64,000 bases of DNA, taken from Hydractinia symbiolongicarpus (Eukaryota > Cnidaria > Hydrozoa > Anthoathecata > Hydractiniidae). The notes below the pieces were generated by a model. It was not told where the DNA came from, did not search any database, and saw nothing but the letters and a program-made list of their open reading frames with translations. The translations under genes were made by a program, and so were the position numbers. The DNA is taken from positions 32,356,001 through 32,420,000 of the forward strand of contig NC_079882.1 in assembly GCF_029227915.1 (NCBI RefSeq), in the 5' to 3' direction. Positions 11,839-23,560 of the stretch are shown here, in pieces. Numbering within the stretch: the first letter of the stretch is position 1; each line of letters opens with the position of its first letter.

Positions 11839-14405
11839 TTTTGACTATACGGGCCAAGCCCGGGATTTACGGGAAATCGTGGGTTTTCGTTTGCCGGCGA
11901 TTAAACTTCTTTTATTCAGCGTCTCATCAAAAATGAAAACATTTTTAAAAACTACAAGTCTTATGCGTTTTAGCGGTGAAAAATAATTTAAAAAATCGTT
12001 CTGGAAATGAGTTTACTCCCTGGGTACTTTCTTTGTATACTTTTGACTATACGGGCCGAGTCCGGGATTTAGGGAAATCGCAGGTTTTCGTTTGCCGGCG
12101 ATTAAACTGCTTTTATTCAGCGTCTCATCAAAAATGAAAACATTTTTGAAAACTACAAGTCTCATGCGTTTTAGTGGTGAAAAAATAATTTAAAAAATCG
12201 TTCGGGAAATGAGTTTACTCCCTGAGTACTTTCTTTGTATACTTTTGACTATACGGGCCAAGCCGGGATTTACGGGAAATCGCGGGTTTTCGTTTGCCGG
12301 CGATTAAACTTCTTTTATTCAGCGTCTCATCAAAAATGAAAACATTTTTAAAAACTACAAGTCTTATGCGTTTTAGTGGTGAAAAAATAATTTAAAAAAT
12401 CGTTCTGGAAATGAGTTTATTCACAGGGTACTTTCTTTGTATACATTCGACTATACGTGCCAAGCCCGGGATTTACGGGAAATCGCGGGTTTTCGTTTGC
12501 CGGCGATTAAACTTTTTTTATTCAGCGTCTCATCAAAAATGAAAACATTTTTGAAAACTACAAGTCTCATGCGTTTTAGTGGTGAAAAAATAATTTAAAA
12601 AATCGTTCGGGAAATGTGTTTACTCCCTGGGTACTTTCTTTGTATACTTTTGACTATACGGGCCGAGTCCAGGATTTACGGGAAATCGCAGGTTTTCGTT
12701 TGCCGGCGATTAAACTTCATTTATTCAGCGTCTCATCAAAAATGAAAATATTTTTAAAAACTACAAGTCTCATGCGTTTTAGTGGTGAAAAAGTAATTTA
12801 AAAAATCGTTCGGGAAATCAGTTTACTTCCTGGGTACTTTCTTTGTATACTTTTGACTATACGGGCCAAGCCCGGGATTTACGGAAAAACGCGGGTTTTC
12901 GTTTGCCGGCGATTAAACTTGTTTTATTCAGCGTCTCATCAAAAATGAAAACATTTTTCAAAACTACAAGTCTCATGCGTTTTAGTGGTGAAAAAATAAC
13001 TTAAAAAATCGTTCTGGAAATGAGTTTACTCCCTGGGTACTTTCTTCGTATACTTTTGACTATACGGGCAGAGTCCGGGATTTAGGGAATTCGCAGGTTT
13101 TCGTTTGCCAGCGATTAAACTGCTTTTATTCAGCGTCTCATCAAAAATGAAAACATTTTTGAAAACTACAAGACTCATGCGTTTTAGTGGGGAAAAAATA
13201 ATTTAAAAAATCGTTCGGGAAATGAGTTTACTCCCTGGGTAGTTTCTTTGTATACTTTTGACTATACGGGCCAAGCCGGGATTTACGGGAAATCCCGGGT
13301 TTTCGTTTGCCGGCGATTAAACTTCTTTTATTCAGCGTCTCATCAAAAATGAAAACATTTTTAAAAACTACAAGTCTTATGCGTTTTAGTGGTGAAAAAA
13401 TAATTTAAAAAATCGTTCTGGAAATGAGTTTACTCACAGGGTACTTTCTTTGTATACGTTCGACTATACGTGCCAAGCCCGGGATTTACGGGAAATCGCG
13501 GGTTTTCGTTTGCCGGCGATTAAACTGCTTTTATTCAGCGTCTCATCAAATATGAAAATATTTTTGAAAACTACAAGTCTCATGCGTTTAGTGGTAAAAA
13601 AATAATATAAAAAATCATTCGGGAAATGAGTTTACTCCCTGGGTACTTTCTTTGTATACTTTTGACTATACGGGCCAAGCCCGGGATTTACGGGAAATCG
13701 TGGGTTTTCGTTTGCCGGCGATTAAACTTCTTTTATTCAGCGTCTCATCAAAAATGAAAACATTTTTAAAAACTACAAGTCTTATGCGTTTTAGCGGTGA
13801 AAAATAATTTAAAAAATCGTTCTGGAAATGAGTTTACTCCCTGGGTACTTTCTTTGTATACTTTTGACTATACGGGCCGAGTCCGGGATTTAGGGAAATC
13901 GCAGGTTTTCGTTTGCCGGCGATTAAACTGCTTTTATTCAGCGTCTCATCAAAAATGAAAACATTTTTGAAAACTACAAGTCTCATGCGTTTTAGTGGTG
14001 AAAAAATAATTTAAAAAATCGTTCGGGAAATGAGTTTACTCCCTGAGTACTTTCTTTGTATACTTTTGACTATACGGGCCAAGCCGGGATTTACGGGAAA
14101 TCGCGGGTTTTCGTTTGCCGGCGATTAAACTTCTTTTATTCAGCGTCTCATCAAAAATGAAAACATTTTTAAAAACTACAAGTCTTATGCGTTTTAGTGG
14201 TGAAAAAATAATTTAAAAAATCGTTCTGGAAATGAGTTTATTCACAGGGTACTTTCTTTGTATACATTCGACTATACGTGCCAAGCCCGGGATTTACGGG
14301 AAATCGCGGGTTTTCGTTTGCCGGCGATTAAACTTTTTTTATTCAGCGTCTCATCAAAAATGAAAACATTTTTGAAAACTACAAGTCTCATGCGTTTTAG
14401 TGGTA

Positions 14406-17400
14406 AAAAAAAATTTAAAAAATCGTTCGGGAAATGAGTTTACTCCCTGGGTACTTTCTTTGTATACATTTGACTATACGGGCCAAGCCCCGGATTTACG
14501 GGAAAACGCGGGATTTCGTTTGCCGGCGATTAAACCTCTTTCATTAAGTGTCTCATCAAAAATGAAAACATTTTTGAAAACTACAAGTCTCATGCGTTTT
14601 AGTGGTGAAAAAAAAATTTAAAAAATCGTTCTGGAAATGAGTTTACTCCCTGGGTACTTTCTTTGTATACTTTTGACTATACGGGCCGAGTCCGGGATTT
14701 AGGGAAATCGCAGGTTTTCGTTTGCCGGCGATTAAACTTCTTTTATTCAGCGTCTCATCAAAAATGAAAACATTTTTAAAAACTACAAGTCTTATGCGTT
14801 TTAGCGGTGAAAAATAATTTAAAAAATCGTTTTGGAAATGAGTTTACTCCCTGGGTACTTTCTTTGTATACTTTTGACTATACGGGCCGAGTCCGGGATT
14901 TAGGGAAATCGCAGGTTTTCGTTTGCCGGCGATTAAACTGCTTTTTTCAGCGTCTCATCAAAAATGAAAACATTTTTGAAAACTACAAGTCTCATGCGTT
15001 TTAGTGGTGAAAAAATAATTTAAAAAATCGTTCGGGAAATGAGTTTACTCCCTGAGTACTTTCTTTGTATACTTTTGACTATACGGGCCAAGCCGGGATT
15101 TACGGGAAATCGCGGGTTTTCGTTTGCCGGCGATTAAACTCCTTTTATTCAGCGTCTCATCAAAAATGAAAACATTTTTAAAAACTACAAGTCTCATGCG
15201 TTTTAGTGGTGAAAAAATAATTTAAAAAATCGTTCTGGAAATGAGTTTACTCACAGGGTACTTTCTTTGTATACTTTTGACTATACGGCCAAGCCCGGGA
15301 TTTACGGGAAATCGCGGGTTTTCGTTTGCCGGCGATTAAACTTCTTTTATTCAGCGTCTCATCAAAAATGAAAACATTTTTGAAAACCGAAAGTCTCATG
15401 CGTTTTAGTGGGGAAAAAATAATTTAAAAAATCGTTCGGGAAATGAGTTTACTCCCTGGGTAGTTTCTTTGTATACTTTTGACTATACGGGCCAAGCCGG
15501 GATTTACGGGAAATCCCGGGTTTTCGTTTGCCGGCGATTAAACTTCTTTTATTCAGCGTCTCATCAAAAATGAAAACATTTTTAAAAACTACAAGTCTTA
15601 TGCGTTTTAGTGGTGAAAAAATAATTTAAAATATCGTTCTGGAAATGAGTTTACTCACAGGGTACTTTCTTTGTATACGTTCGACTATACGTGCCAAGCC
15701 CGGGATTTACGGGAAATCGCGGGTTTTCGTTTGCCGGCGATTAAACTGCTTTTATTCAGCGTCTCATCAAATATGAAAATATTTTTGAAAACTACAAGTC
15801 TCATGCGTTTAGTGGTAAAAAAATAATATAAAAAATCATTCGGGAAATGAGTTTACTCCCTGGGTACTTTCTTTGTATACTTTTGACTATACGGGCCAAG
15901 CCCGGGATTTACGGGAAATCGTGGGTTTTCGTTTGCCGGCGATTAAACTTCTTTTATTCAGCGTCTCATCAAAAATGAAAACATTTTTAAAAACTACAAG
16001 TCTTATGCGTTTTAGCGGTGAAAAATAATTTAAAAAATCGTTCTGGAAATGAGTTTACTCCCTGGGTACTTTCTTTGTATACTTTTGACTATACGGGCCG
16101 AGTCCGGGATTTAGGGAAATCGCAGGTTTTCGTTTGCCGGCGATTAAACTGCTTTTATTCAGCGTCTCATCAAAAATGAAAACATTTTTGAAAACTACAA
16201 GTCTCATGCGTTTTAGTGGTGAAAAAATAATTTAAAAAATCGTTCGGGAAATGAGTTTACTCCCTGAGTACTTTCTTTGTATACTTTTGACTATACGGGC
16301 CAAGCCGGGATTTACGGGAAATCGCGGGTTTTCGTTTGCCGGCGATTAAACTTCTTTTATTCAGCGTCTCATCAAAAATGAAAACATTTTTAAAAACTAC
16401 AAGTCTTATGCGTTTTAGTGGTGAAAAAATAATTTAAAAAATCGTTCTGGAAATGAGTTTATTCACAGGGTACTTTCTTTGTATACATTCGACTATACGT
16501 GCCAAGCCCGGGATTTACGGGAAATCGCGGGTTTTCGTTTGCCGGCGATTAAACTTTTTTTATTCAGCGTCTCATCAAAAATGAAAACATTTTTGAAAAC
16601 TACAAGTCTCATGCGTTTTAGTGGTGAAAAAATAATTTAAAAAATCGTTCGGGAAATGAGTTTACTCCCTGGGTACTTTTTCTGTATACTTTTGACTATA
16701 CGGGCCAAGCCGGGATTTACGGGAAATCGCGGGTTTTCGTTTGCCGGCGATTAAACTTCTTTTATTCAGCGTCTCATCAAAAATGAAAACATTTTTTAAA
16801 ACTACAAGTATCATGCGTTTTAGTGGTGAAATAATAATTTAAAAAATCGTTTGGGAAATGAGTTTACTCCCTAGGTACTTTCTTTGTATACATTTGACTA
16901 TACGGGCCAAGCCCCGGATTTACGGGAAAACGCGGGATTTCGTTTGCCGGCGATTAAACCTCTTTCATTAAGCGTCTCATCAAAAATGAAAACATTTTTG
17001 AAAACTACAAGTCTCATGCGTTTTAGTGGTGAAAAAAAAATTTATAAAATCGTTCTGGAAATGAGTTTACTCCCTGGGTACTTTCTTTGTATACTTTTGA
17101 CTATACGGGCCGAGTCCGGGATTTAGGGAAATCGCAGGTTTTCGTTTGCCGGCGATTAAACTTCTTTTATTCAGCGTCTCATCAAAAATGAAAACATTTT
17201 TAAAAACTACAAGTCTTATGCGTTTTAGCGGTGAAAAATAATTTAAAAAATCGTTTTGGAAATGAGTTTACTCCCTGGGTACTTTCTTTGTATACTTTTG
17301 ACTATACGGGCCGAGTCCGGGATTTAGGGAAATCGCAGGTTTTCGTTTGCCGGCGATTAAACTGCTTTTTTCAGCGTCTCATCAAAAATGAAAACATTTT

Positions 17401-17680
17401 TGAAAACTACAAGTCTCATGCGTTTTAGTGGTGAAAAAATAATTTAAAAAATCGTTCGGGAAATGAGTTTACTCCCTGAGTACTTTCTTTGTATACTTTT
17501 GACTATACGGGCCAAGCCGGGATTTACGGGAAATCGCGGGTTTTCGTTTGCCGGCGATTAAACTCCTTTTATTCAGCGTCTCATCAAAAATGAAAACATT
17601 TTTAAAAACTACAAGTCTCATGCGTTTTAGTGGTGAAAAAATAATTTAAAAAATCGTTCTGGAAATGAGTTTACTCACAG
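14406..17680. repeat. Middle domain start: E monomers appear; 2424-bp repeat around a left-type island
   Basis: From about 14,405 the E sub-type appears for the first time (AAGCCCCGGATTTACGG, AACGCGGGATTTCG, CCTCTTTCATTAAG). A block at about 14,430-15,270 recurs 2424 bp later at about 16,870-17,690. Shared markers include CGTTTTGGAAATGAG near 14,828 and 17,252, and the one-base-shorter TGCTTTTTTCAGCG. Between the two lies a segment that matches the left domain, listed separately. Confidence 0.8.
15411..16618. repeat. Left-domain island inside the middle domain
   Basis: This stretch matches about 13,190-14,396 monomer by monomer, with an offset near 2223 bp (11 monomers). It starts at the rare GTGGGGAAAAAATAATT. 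It includes the GTATACGTTCGAC copy (about 15,677 against 13,454), the H monomer with CATCAAATATG at about 15,766, and GAAATCGTGGG. It is therefore a copied left-domain block, either translocated or left behind by an unequal exchange. Confidence 0.8.
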
Positions 17681-19673
17681 GGTACTTTCTTTGTATACAT
17701 TCGATTATACGGGCCAAGCCCCGGATTTACGGGAAAACGCCCGATTTCGTTTGCCGGCGATTAAACCTCTTTCATTAAGCGTCTCATCAAAAATGAAAAC
17801 ATTTTTAAAAACTACAAGTCTCATGCGTTTTAGTGGTGAAAAAAAAATTTAAAAAATCGTTCTGGAAATGAGTTTACTCCCTGGGTACTTTCTTTGTATA
17901 CATTGGATTATACGGGCCAAAACCGGGATTTACGGGAAATCGCGGGTTTTCGTTTTCCGGCGATTAAACCTCTTTCATTAAGCGTCTCATCAAAAATGAA
18001 AACATTTTTGAAAACTACAAGTCTCATGCGTTTTAGTGGTAAAAAAAAATTTAAAAAATCGTTCAGGAAATGAGTTTACTCCCTGGGTACTTTCTTTGTA
18101 TACATTTGACTATACGGGCCAAGCCCCGGATTTACGGGAAAACGCGGGATTTCGTTTGCCGGCGATTAAACCTCTTTCATTAAGCGTCTTATCAAAAATG
18201 AAAACATTTTTGAAAACTACAAGTCTCATGCGTTTTAGTGGTGAAAAAAAAATTTAAAAAATCGTTCTGGAAATGAGTTTACTCCCTGGGTACTTTCTTT
18301 GTATACTTTTGACTATACGGGCCGAGTCCGGGATTTAGGGAAATCGCAGGTTTTCGTTTGCCGGCGATTAAACTTCTTTTATTCAGCGTCTCATCAAAAA
18401 TGAAAACATTTTTGAAAACTACAAGTCTCATGCGTTTTAGTGGTGAAAAAATAATTTAAAAAATCGTTCGGGAAATGAGTTTACTCCCTGGGTACTTTCT
18501 TTGTATACTTTTGACTATACGGGCCGAGTCCGGGATTTAGGGAAATCGCAGGTTTTCGTTTGCCGGCGATTAAACTGCTTTTATTCAGCGTCTCATCAAA
18601 AATGAAAACATTTTTGAAAACTACAAGTCTCATGCGTTTTAGTGGTGAAAAAATAATTTAAAAAATCGTTCGGGAAATGAGTTTACTCCCTGAGTACTTT
18701 CTTTGTATACTTTTGACTATACGGGCCAAGCCGGGATTTACGGGAAATCGCGGGTTTTCGTTTGCCGGCGATTAAACTCCTTTTATTCAGCGTCTCATCA
18801 AAAATGAAAACATTTTTAAAAACTACAAGTCTCATGCGTTTTAGTGGGGAAAAAATAATTTAAAAAATCGTTCTGGAAATGAGTTTACTCACAGGGTACT
18901 TTCTTTGTATACTTTTGACTATACGGGCCGAGTCCGGGATTTAGGGAAATCGCAGGTTTTCGTTTGCCGGCGATTAAACTTCTTTTATTCAGCGTCTCAT
19001 CAAAAATGAAAACATTTTTGAAAACTACAAGTCTCATGCGTTTTAGTGGTGAAAAAATAATTTAAAAAATCGTTCTGGAAATGAGCTTACTCACAGGGTA
19101 CTTTCTTTGTATACATTCGATTATACGGGCCAAGCCCCGGATTTACGGGAAAACGCCCGATTTCGTTTGCCGGCGATTAAACCTCTTTCATTAAGCGTCT
19201 CATCAAAAATGAAAACATTTTTAAAAACTACAAGTCTCATGCGTTTTAGTGGTGAAAAAAAAATTTAAAAAATCGTTCTGGAAATGAGTTTACTCCCTGG
19301 GTACTTTCTTTGTATACTTTTGACTATACGGGCCGAGTCCGGGATTTAGGGAAATCGCAGGTTTTCGTTTGCCGGCGATTAAACTTCTTTTATTCAGCGT
19401 CTCATCAAAAATGAAAACATTTTTGAAAACTACAAGTCTCATGCGTTTTAGTGGTGAAAAAATAATTTAAAAAATCGTTCGGGAAATGAGTTTACTTCCT
19501 GAGTACTTTCTTTGTATACATTCGATTATACGGGCCAAGCCCGGGATTTACGGGAAATCGCGGGTTTTCGTTTTCCGGCGATTAAACCTCTTTCATTAAG
19601 CGTCTCATCAAAAATGAAAACATTTTTGAAAACTGCAAGTCTCATGCGTTTTAGTGGTGAAAAAATAATATAA
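17681..19673. repeat. Middle domain: mixed B/C/E monomers, partial 7-mer repeat
   Basis: The rare variant AACGCCCGATTTCG occurs near 17,737 and 19,153, 1416 bp apart (seven monomers), with matching sequence for about one monomer on each side before the copies diverge. A third example lies near 23,746. Other local variants are CATTGGATTATACGGGCC (about 17,901) and GAGCTTACTCAC (about 19,083). Only satellite is present. Confidence 0.75.
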
Positions 19674-20676
19674 AAAATCATTCGGGAAATGAGTTTACTC
19701 CCTGGGTACTTTCTTTGTATACTTTTGACTATACGGGCCAAGCCCGGGATTTACGGGAAATCGCGGGTTTTCGTTTGCCGGCGATTAAACTTCTTTTATT
19801 CAGCGTCTCATCAAAAATGAAAACATTTTTAAAAACTACAAGTCTTATGCGTTTTAGCGGTGAAAAATAATTTAAAAAATCGTTCTGGAAATGAGTTTAC
19901 TCCCTGGGTACTTTCTTTGTATACTTTTGACTATACGGGCCGAGTCCGGGATTTAGGGAAATCGCAGGTTTTCGTTTGCCGGCGATTAAACTGCTTTTAT
20001 TCAGCGTCTCATCAAAAATGAAAACATTTTTGAAAACTACAAGTCTCATGCGTTTTAGTGGTGAAAAAATAATTTAAAAAATCGTTCGGGAAATGAGTTT
20101 ACTCCCTGAGTACTTTCTTTGTATACTTTTGACTATACGGGCCAAGCCGGGATTTACGGGAAATCGCGGGTTTTCGTTTGCCGGCGATTAAACTTCTTTT
20201 ATTCAGCGTCTCATCAAAAATGAAAACATTTTTAAAAACTACAAGTCTTATGCGTTTTAGTGGTGAAAAAATAATTTAAAAAATCGTTCTGGAAATGAGT
20301 TTACTCCCTGGGTACTTTCTTTGTATACATTTGACTATACGGGCCAAGCCCCGGATTTACGGGAAAACGCGGGATTTCGTTTGCCGGCGATTAAACTTCT
20401 TTTATTCAGCGTCTCATCAAAAATGAAAACATTTTTAAAAACTACAAGTCTTATGCGTTTTAGCGGTGAAAAATAATTTAAAAAATCGTTCTGGAAATGA
20501 GTTTACTCCCTGGGTACTTTCTTTGTATACTTTTGACTATACGGGCCGAGTCCGGGATTTAGGGAAATCGCAGGTTTTCGTTTGCCGGCGATTAAACTGC
20601 TTTTTTCAGCGTCTCATCAAAAATGAAAACATTTTTGAAAACTACAAGTCTCATGCGTTTTAGTGGTGAAAAAATA

Positions 20677-20726
20677 ATTTAAAAAATCGTTCGAGAAATG
20701 AGTTTACTCCCTGAGTACTTTCTTTC
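20677..20726. repeat. 50-bp monomer fragment, copy 1
   Basis: The monomer runs from ATTTAAAAAATCGTTCGAG to GAGTACTTTCTTT. It then goes through CT straight into TTTAAAAAATCG of the next monomer, skipping about 150 bp. The variant CGTTCGAGAAATGAG is present only beside this deletion. The two extra bases CT at the join are not explained by either parent sequence in its usual form. Confidence 0.88.
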
Positions 20727-21129
20727 TTTTAAAAAATCGTTCTGGAAATGAGTTTACTCCCTGGGTACTTTCTTTGTATACTTTTGACTATACGGGCCGA
20801 GTCCGGGATTTAGGGAAATCGCAGGTTTTCGTTTGCCGGCGATTAAACTTCTTTTATTCAGCGTCTCATCAAAAATGAAAACATTTTTGAAAACTACAAG
20901 TCTCATGCGTTTTAGTGGTGAAAAAATAATTTAAAAAATCGTTCGGGAAATGAGTTTACTCCCTGGGTACTTTCTTTGTATACTTTTGACTATACGGGCC
21001 GAGTCCGGGATTTAGGGAAATCGCAGGTTTTCGTTTGCCGGCGATTAAACTGCTTTTTTCAGCGTCTCATCAAAAATGAAAACATTTTTGAAAACTACAA
21101 GTCTCATGCGTTTTAGTGGTGAAAAAATA

Positions 21130-21179
21130 ATTTAAAAAATCGTTCGAGAAATGAGTTTACTCCCTGAGTACTTTCTTTC
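21130..21179. repeat. 50-bp monomer fragment, copy 2
   Basis: It has the same breakpoint, the same CT filler and the same CGTTCGAG variant as copy 1, 453 bp upstream. A second independent deletion at the same bases is very unlikely, so this is a descendant by tandem duplication. Confidence 0.88.
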
Positions 21180-21321
21180 TTTTAAAAAATCGTTCTGGAA
21201 ATGAGTTTACTCCCTGGGTACTTTCTTTGTATACTTTTGACTATACGGGCCGAGTCCGGGATTTAGGGAAATCGCAGGTTTTCGTTTGCCGGCGATTAAA
21301 CTTCTTTTATTCAGCGTCTCA

Positions 21322-21343
21322 TCAAAAATGAAAACATTTTTGA
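21322..21343. other. 9-bp perfect dyad with 4-base loop, present in many monomers
   Basis: TCAAAAATG is followed by loop AAAA and then CATTTTTGA, which is its exact reverse complement. The element lies at monomer positions 144-165 and recurs in many copies. A common variant (CATTTTTAAAAAC) shortens the stem by one pair at its outer end. As DNA it could extrude a small cruciform; as RNA it could fold into a hairpin. Folding is inference; the symmetry is directly visible. It is not followed by the U-tract layout of a bacterial terminator and there is no gene upstream, so I do not call it one. Confidence 0.85.
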
Positions 21344-21404
21344 AAACTACAAGTCTCATGCGTTTTAGTGGTGAAAAAATAATTTAAAAAATCGTTCGGG
21401 AAAT

Positions 21405-21414
21405 GAGTTTACTC
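21405..21414. other. Short dyad GAGT-TT-ACTC
   Basis: GAGT, TT, ACTC is a 4-bp inverted repeat at monomer positions 24-33, present in most copies. It is lost in left-domain G monomers (AAATGTGTTTACTC or AAATCTG) and in copies with AAATAAGTTTACTC. Functional meaning is unknown. Confidence 0.7.
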
Positions 21415-21447
21415 CCTGGGTACTTTCTTTGTATACTTTTGACTATA

Positions 21448-21460
21448 CGGGCCAAGCCCG
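21448..21460. other. GC-rich 5-bp dyad CGGGC-CAA-GCCCG
   Basis: CGGGC, loop CAA, then GCCCG forms a perfect inverted repeat at monomer positions 67-79. It overlaps the palindrome CCCGGG just downstream. Monomers with CAAGCCGGG (one C deleted) or CCGAGTCCGGG carry weakened versions, so this dyad is polymorphic between sub-types, unlike the A/T-rich one. Confidence 0.8.
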
Positions 21461-22794
21461 GGATTTACGGGAAATCGCGGGTTTTCGTTTGCCGGCGATT
21501 AAACTTCTTTTATTCAGCGTCTCATCAAAAATGAAAACATTTTTAAAAACTACAAGTCTTATGCGTTTTAGCGGTGAAAAATAATTTAAAAAATCGTTCT
21601 GGAAATGAGTTTACTCCCTGGGTACTTTCTTTGTATACTTTTGACTATACGGGCCGAGTCCGAGATTTAGGGAAATCGCAGGTTTTCGTTTGCCGGCGAT
21701 TAAACTGCTTTTATTCAGCGTCTCATCAAAAATGAAAACATTTTTGAAAACTACAAGTCTCATGCGTTTTAGTGGTGAAAAAATAATTTAAAAAATCATT
21801 CGGGAAATGAGTTTACTCCCTGGGTACTTTCTTTGTATACTTTTGACTATACGGGCCAAGCCCGGGATTTACGGGAAATCGCGGGTTTTCGTTTGCCGGC
21901 GATTAAACTTCTTTTATTCAGCGTCTCATCAAAAATGAAAACATTTTTAAAAACTACAAGTCTTATGCGTTTTAGCGGTGAAAAATAATTTAAAAAATCG
22001 TTCTGGAAATGAGTTTACTCCCTGGGTACTTTCTTTGTATACTTTTGACTATACGGGCCGAGTCCGGGATTTAGGGAAATCGCAGGTTTTCGTTTGCCGG
22101 CGATTAAACTGCTTTTATTCAGCGTCTCATCAAAAATGAAAACATTTTTGAAAACTACAAGTCTCATGCGTTTTAGTGGTGAAAAAATAATTTAAAAAAT
22201 CGTTCGGGAAATGAGTTTACTCCCTGAGTACTTTCTTTGTATACTTTTGACTATACGGGCCAAGCCGGGATTTACGGGAAATCGCGGGTTTTCGTTTGCC
22301 GGCGATTAAACTTCTTTTATTCAGCGTCTCATCAAAAATGAAAACATTTTTAAAAACTACAAGTCTTATGCGTTTTAGTGGTGAAAAAATAATTTAAAAA
22401 ATCGTTCTGGAAATGAGTTTACTCCCTGGGTACTTTCTTTGTATACATTTGACTATACGGGCCAAGCCCCGGATTTACGGGAAAACGCGGGATTTCGTTT
22501 GCCGGCGATTAAACTTCTTTTATTCAGCGTCTCATCAAAAATGAAAACATTTTTAAAAACTACAAGTCTTATGCGTTTTAGCGGTGAAAAATAATTTAAA
22601 AAATCGTTCTGGAAATGAGTTTACTCCCTGGGTACTTTCTTTGTATACTTTTGACTATACGGGCCGAGTCCGGGATTTAGGGAAATCGCAGGTTTTCGTT
22701 TGCCGGCGATTAAACTGCTTTTTTCAGCGTCTCATCAAAAATGAAAACATTTTTGAAAACTACAAGTCTCATGCGTTTTAGTGGTGAAAAAATA

Positions 22795-22844
22795 ATTTAA
22801 AAAATCGTTCGAGAAATGAGTTTACTCCCTGAGTACTTTCTTTC
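22795..22844. repeat. 50-bp monomer fragment, copy 3
   Basis: This has the same junction as copies 1 and 2, 1665 bp after copy 2 and 2118 bp after copy 1. What follows it (GAGTCCGGGATTTAGGG, then an A-type monomer, then the GAGTCCGAGA variant) matches what follows copy 2, while what precedes it matches what precedes copy 1. Confidence 0.88.
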
Positions 22845-23560
22845 TTTTAAAAAATCGTTCTGGAAATGAGTTTACTCCCTGGGTACTTTCTTTGTATACT
22901 TTTGACTATACGGGCCGAGTCCGGGATTTAGGGAAATCGCAGGTTTTCGTTTGCCGGCGATTAAACTTCTTTTATTCAGCGTCTCATCAAAAATGAAAAC
23001 ATTTTTGAAAACTACAAGTCTCATGCGTTTTAGTGGTGAAAAAATAATTTAAAAAATCGTTCGGGAAATGAGTTTACTCCCTGGGTACTTTCTTTGTATA
23101 CTTTTGACTATACGGGCCAAGCCCGGGATTTACGGGAAATCGCGGGTTTTCGTTTGCCGGCGATTAAACTTCTTTTATTCAGCGTCTCATCAAAAATGAA
23201 AACATTTTTAAAAACTACAAGTCTTATGCGTTTTAGCGGTGAAAAATAATTTAAAAAATCGTTCTGGAAATGAGTTTACTCCCTGGGTACTTTCTTTGTA
23301 TACTTTTGACTATACGGGCCGAGTCCGAGATTTAGGGAAATCGCAGGTTTTCGTTTGCCGGCGATTAAACTGCTTTTATTCAGCGTCTCATCAAAAATGA
23401 AAACATTTTTGAAAACTACAAGTCTCATGCGTTTTAGTGGTGAAAAAATAATTTAAAAAATCGTTCGGGAAATGAGTTTACTCCCTGAGTACTTTCTTTG
23501 TATACTTTTGACTATACGGGCCAAGCCGGGATTTACGGGAAATCGCGGGTTTTCGTTTGC

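Larger units (their letters stand above)
6341..14405. repeat. Left domain: related HOR units of 12, 9, 8 and ~9 monomers
   Basis: Four successive units share the same monomer order. The unique marker GGGCAGAGTCCGGG occurs at 7,201, 9,626, 11,447 and 13,066, giving periods of 2425, 1821 and 1619 bp (12, 9 and 8 monomers). G monomers start at about 6,742, 9,167, 10,988 and 12,607. The first unit is longer by three monomers (about 8,560-9,166), which resemble the stretch just before 6,742. The third has lost one monomer relative to the second and fourth. The fourth runs to the boundary with the middle domain near 14,405. Confidence 0.85.
19674..23560. repeat. Middle domain: 2118-bp HOR containing 50-bp monomer fragments
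   Basis: AAAAAATCATTCGGG at about 19,672 recurs 2118 bp later near 21,790. The unit equals ten full monomers plus two fragments of about 50 bp. Within it, a 453-bp block bearing one fragment is itself duplicated (fragment junctions 20,721 and 21,174). A 1665-bp repeat (junctions 21,174 and 22,839) shares the private variant GAGTCCGAGATTTAGGG at 21,657 and 23,322. Three nested tandem duplications are thus readable in one stretch. Confidence 0.85.

Noticed and set aside
14700-14712. TTTAGGG plant-type telomere motif (in GATTTAGGGAAATCG)
   Set aside because: It occurs once per C-type monomer and never in tandem, through loss of one base from GATTTACGGG-like sequence. It is not an interstitial telomere.
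20677-20726. Insertion of a short foreign element at the 50-bp junctions
   Set aside because: Both sides are satellite; apart from two filler bases nothing foreign is present. It is a deletion of about 150 bp of monomer.
21322-21343. Intrinsic transcription terminator
   Set aside because: The dyad stem is A/T-rich, there is no upstream gene, and it recurs about every 202 bp in a non-coding satellite.
21456-21475. CENP-B box-like sequence around CCCGGATTTACGGGAA
   Set aside because: Compared with the complementary pattern CCCGNNTNNNNCGAA, even the best-fitting variant (CCCGGATTTACGGGA in E monomers) mismatches the required CGAA end. I do not call a CENP-B box.
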